A stretch of 64,000 nt of DNA, taken from JACVRW01 sp963739095 (GTDB taxonomy: Bacteria; Actinomycetota; Thermoleophilia; Solirubrobacterales; Thermoleophilaceae). A program made the position numbers and the translations under genes. A model generated the notes under the pieces. It was not told the DNA's origin. It did no database searches and saw nothing but the letters and a program-made list of their open reading frames with translations. The DNA is taken from contig CAVTZF010000021.1 of NCBI GenBank assembly GCA_963739095.1, forward strand, positions 62,001 to 126,000. The letters are read 5' to 3'. Shown in pieces: positions 61,472-64,000 of this stretch (position 1 is the stretch's first letter; every line of letters begins with the position of its first letter).

Positions 61472-61532
61472 CAGGCAAATTTCCTTTCGCACACCCTCGC
61501 TCCGCTCGGGGTACGAAAGTGTGCTTTGCCTG
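61472..61532. repeat. Interrupted inverted repeat, possible intergenic repeat element
   Basis: CAGGCAAA (61472-61479) and TTTGCCTG (61525-61532) are perfect inverted arms. Inside them GCACAC (61489-61494) pairs with GTGTGC (61519-61524), and CCTCGCTCCGCTCGGGG lies in the loop. The composition (a CTCGCTCCGCTCGGGGTACG core) resembles dispersed intergenic repeats of environmental actinobacteria and Chloroflexota. The flanking 61444-61698 holds no gene that I can support. Confidence 0.5.
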
Positions 61533-61698
61533 CCACCCGCGCACGGGGCGGGGTAGGTGGACGAAGTACACCGAGCGGTGCGGCTGCTGACTTCACGCGA
61601 AGCGGAAGGGCGGACATGATCGCGTCGAGATCGTGTCGGTTGAAGGCCTCCAAGACTCGCTTTCAGTGCATCGAGCCGGCGCTGGTCACTCTCCGTTT

Positions 61699-62385
61699 TC
61701 AGGCCGCGGGTCGCTCCGGCGCCGCCGGCGGCGGCGGCGGCGGAGTCTCCGACTGGCGCAGTGAGAAGGGCGGGTAGCGGTCCGTGATCAGGATCAGGGC
61801 ATAGCCGACGACTCGGTTGTGCCAGCGGATCACCCCTTCGACGAACTCGAAGATGCCGCGCGGGTAGCGGCCCGTGAAGAGAATCGCGAACCAGGCGCCG
61901 ATCACCAGCAGGATCACCACCAGATAGAGGACCGCCAGCACGATGTAGTGCGGGATTGCGAGCAGCCACTTGACCAGCGGCAGCCAGCGGTTGAGCTCGC
62001 GCTTGGCATCCGGGTAGGGGAAGTCGAGACGCACCCACTGGTGCTCGTCCGTCGACGGGTAGCGATCGCTCATCAGCGCCATATAGGTGCCGACGCGGTT
62101 GGTGAACCGCAGCAACTCCAGGTTCCAGTCGTACCACCAGCGCGGGTACTTCTCCCGAAAGAGGATCATCAGCAACGGCGGGAGGAACAGCAGGCCGGTA
62201 CCGCCGATGACGATCATCGGGGCGTCGCCCCCGGCGTCCCAGTCGCCGCCACTCGAGTAGCCGCCGATGCTCGCCAGCACGATCGCTATCGGAATGACCG
62301 TGAAGATCCGGAAGGCGGTGGCCAACCGGTTCAAGGGCCGCTCCGGATACTCCACCGAGAACCGAACGGGATGCTCATCGTTCAT
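61699..62385 (-). CDS. DUF4389 membrane protein
   Basis: A 228-residue membrane protein with DUF4389 marks: FSVEYPERPLNRLATAFRIF, LLMILFREKYPRWWYDWNLE, VGTYMALMSDRYPSTDEHQW, LLAIPHYIVLAVLYLVVILL, AWFAILFTGRYPRGIFEFVE and YALILITDRYPPFSL. Four hydrophobic helices. A perfect AAAGGAGG lies 5 bases before ATG 62385. The C-terminus is a Pro run. Function unknown. Confidence 0.88.
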   Translation of the reverse strand: MNDEHPVRFSVEYPERPLNRLATAFRIFTVIPIAIVLASIGGYSSGGDWDAGGDAPMIVIGGTGLLFLPPLLMILFREKYPRWWYDWNLELLRFTNRVGTYMALMSDRYPSTDEHQWVRLDFPYPDAKRELNRWLPLVKWLLAIPHYIVLAVLYLVVILLVIGAWFAILFTGRYPRGIFEFVEGVIRWHNRVVGYALILITDRYPPFSLRQSETPPPPPPAAPERPAA

Positions 62386-62461
62386 CTGGCCTCCTTTGCC
62401 TCGCTCGTCGCGCATTTCACCACGCGCACGAGACAGGAAAGAGCTGGACCGACCTGGTGGC

Positions 62462-63916
62462 TCAGATCGCGAGGGCCTTTGAAGCGGGGGCGCGGCCACG
62501 CCCGCGCGGCCGCGCCCCCGTCCTCGTCGCCACCCGGGGAAGGAGGAGCTCTCGCAGGGAGGCGTCGAGGCTTGCCGGCAGGTCGTCGACCTGCGGGAAG
62601 GCTTCGGGATCCGCGTAGAGACCGAAGCTCAGCTTGTCGGTGTGGCTGAAGATGCCGATCGAGAGCGCGTGCCCCTCGGCGATGGGCACCACCGGGTGCG
62701 ATTCGAGCAGCTCCGCACCGAGCATGTAGACGGGCGTGCGCGGTCCCGGGATGTTGGAGATCGTCAGGTTGTAGACGCGCGGATGAGCCACCGCCTTCGC
62801 TGCGACGCTGCGCAGCGGATCGGGCAGCAGGCCGAGCGCGCCGAGCACCGCCTCCGCCCCGGCCGGCTTGCCGCCGCGCTTGAACGCGGCCGTCGCGGTG
62901 TGGATGCGGGCGATCCGGCGCTGCGGGCTCCCCACGTCGAGCGGAAGATCGATGAAGGCGAACGAGATGCGATTGCCGAGCGAGCCGTCATCGCTCGCAT
63001 CGCGGACGTTCACCGGCACCATCGCCTTGAGCGGTCGTGGCGACTCGCCGCGCGCGAGCGCCAGCCGGCGCAGCGCGCCGGCGGACATCGCCAGGCAGAC
63101 GTCGTTGAGCGTCACGCCGAGACGGCGCTTCACGCTCAGCACGTCGTCGATCGGCACCGTGTAGCGCACCAGCCGCCGATGGGGGCCGATACGCGCGTTC
63201 AGCGCCGAAGAGGGCGCCGGCCGCAGCAGGTCCTCCCCTGTCGCGAGCGCCGCGCGCCGGAGTGTGCCGGCGAGCCGCGACGCGGCCGAGCGCGGCTCGC
63301 CTGCGAGGCGCACCGCCGAACGCGCGGCCCTCAGCGACTCGCCCGCGCCCGCGGCAATCGCCCCGGCGGCCAGACGAGCAGTCCCCGGTGCGGGTCTGGC
63401 ATGCCGGCGAACCGGCAGGCCCGGAGCGGCGTCGGGATCCGTGTCGAACAGGAGCAGCGCGACCTCGAGCGCCGACCTGCCGTCGACGAGTGCGTGGTGC
63501 ACACGCGCGACGATTCCGCAGCGCCCGCCCTGGAGCCGCGGGGCAAGCCTTATCTCCCAGAGCGGCCGGTCGCGCGGCAACGGCTCGGAGAGGACGCGGT
63601 CGCAGAGGAACGCGAAGCGGCGGTCGTCGAGCTCCGCATTCGGCAGGCCGAGCTCGAGCACGTGGCGCGACACGTCGAAGTCCGGATCGTCGACCCAGAA
63701 GGGCTCGCCCATCCCCGGGGGCGGGTAGGCCAGCCGCGTCCGGAACCGCGGGATCAGCTCGAGGCGCCCGTCGATGTGCCGCCGCAGGCGCGCGAGCGAC
63801 GGCCGCGGGCGGCCGGGCGCGACGCGAAAAGTCGCGCTCCACGCCACGTGCATGTGCGCGTTGGCGGTCTCCACTCGCAGGAACGAGCCGTCGAATGCGG
63901 ACAGGCGCTCGGCCAT
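62462..63916 (-). CDS. Wax ester synthase/diacylglycerol acyltransferase (WS/DGAT)
   Basis: A 484-residue acyltransferase that joins an acyl group from acyl-CoA to a fatty alcohol or diacylglycerol to make storage lipid. The active-site motif HHALVDG is at residues 140-146 (HHxxxDG). Later family segments are VTLNDVCLAMSAGALRRLAL, MVPVNVRDASDDGSLGNRIS, and NLTISNIPGPRTPVYMLGAE. Full length. ATG 63916. Storage of neutral lipid is common in actinobacteria. The remaining bases 63917-64000 hold no supported gene. Confidence 0.93.
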   Translation of the reverse strand: MAERLSAFDGSFLRVETANAHMHVAWSATFRVAPGRPRPSLARLRRHIDGRLELIPRFRTRLAYPPPGMGEPFWVDDPDFDVSRHVLELGLPNAELDDRRFAFLCDRVLSEPLPRDRPLWEIRLAPRLQGGRCGIVARVHHALVDGRSALEVALLLFDTDPDAAPGLPVRRHARPAPGTARLAAGAIAAGAGESLRAARSAVRLAGEPRSAASRLAGTLRRAALATGEDLLRPAPSSALNARIGPHRRLVRYTVPIDDVLSVKRRLGVTLNDVCLAMSAGALRRLALARGESPRPLKAMVPVNVRDASDDGSLGNRISFAFIDLPLDVGSPQRRIARIHTATAAFKRGGKPAGAEAVLGALGLLPDPLRSVAAKAVAHPRVYNLTISNIPGPRTPVYMLGAELLESHPVVPIAEGHALSIGIFSHTDKLSFGLYADPEAFPQVDDLPASLDASLRELLLPRVATRTGARPRGRGRAPASKALAI

Positions 63917-64000
63917 CCATCCAGGATGGGGAATGCGGGCGCGAACCTCATTCGACAGCTGTCCGAGATTTGCGCCGGGCGTTTGGACGCCCGGTCTAGC

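Noticed and set aside
61471..61698. Small minus-strand open frames in 61471-61653
   Set aside because: They cross the inverted repeat, have no ribosome site and no family-like residues.

Overview
The window is about 70% GC and gene-dense. It carries long chains of same-strand genes joined by 4-base start/stop overlaps (ATGA, GTGA, CTGA, TTGA), many GTG starts and a few TTG or inferred CTG starts. It looks like a chromosomal stretch of a high-GC actinobacterium. The lipoproteins with an Asp run and Gly linker after the lipobox, the beta-carbonic anhydrase resembling mycobacterial Rv1284, and the NarL-type histidine kinase modules would fit the class Thermoleophilia (Solirubrobacterales-like). 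That placement is inference only. I found no rRNA, tRNA, CRISPR array, insertion sequence or prophage, and no gene-free stretch over 300 bases.

Layout. 1-4.4 kb: a sugar uptake operon (end of a ROK protein, lipoprotein binding protein, short ATPase, permease, Gfo/Idh/MocA dehydrogenase), with a perfect 12-bp hairpin after the binding-protein gene. 4.4-11.5 kb: an SCP2-like/alpha-beta hydrolase fusion, a frameshifted cytochrome P450, MmgE/PrpD, NYN, a DMT exporter, carbonic anhydrase, cysteine dioxygenase and an amidohydrolase. 11.5-14.1 kb: a GcvH-like protein with no lysine at all, divergent from a sigma factor / HTH-like protein / small basic protein / ImmA-IrrE protease cassette. 14.2-25.2 kb: a membrane glycosyltransferase, YjbR protein, a decayed metallophosphoesterase, CHAD protein, MeaB, VOC protein, tryptophan 2,3-dioxygenase, a MacB-type ABC exporter and a methyltransferase. 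25.2-28 kb: a receiver / histidine kinase / NarL regulator operon. 28-32 kb: an acetyltransferase, a broken DUF559/AbiEi-like gene and a frameshifted MMPL transporter.

32-52.4 kb is a catabolic region. It holds a secreted EEP-fold hydrolase, a CaiD-like crotonobetainyl-CoA hydratase, two flavin amine oxidases (one cut by an amber codon), a class III aminotransferase, a PYROXD2-like oxidoreductase, a complete Pot-type ABC importer, two TetR regulators, a Rieske oxygenase, an acyl-CoA dehydrogenase and an ADP-forming acyl-CoA synthetase. Three copies of a conserved upstream element link its parts. In two copies a TGACT-N4-AGTCA-like dyad sits inside a sigma70-type promoter (TTGACT or CTGACT, 18 bp, TATCAT). 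I infer a shared regulon for import and oxidation of an amine or quaternary amine; the substrate is not known.

52.4-64 kb: a TMEM175-like channel, a methyltransferase / GH57 / GT4 alpha-glucan operon, a second methyltransferase and lipoprotein, an unknown membrane protein, a CPD photolyase, a stand-alone LON-N domain protein, a DUF4389 protein and a WS/DGAT acyltransferase.

Six genes are broken. Three (P450, MMPL, the secreted beta-propeller-like protein) have one indel each and could be sequence errors. One has a single amber codon. Two (metallophosphoesterase, DUF559) have many frame changes and look like real decay or a poor local assembly.
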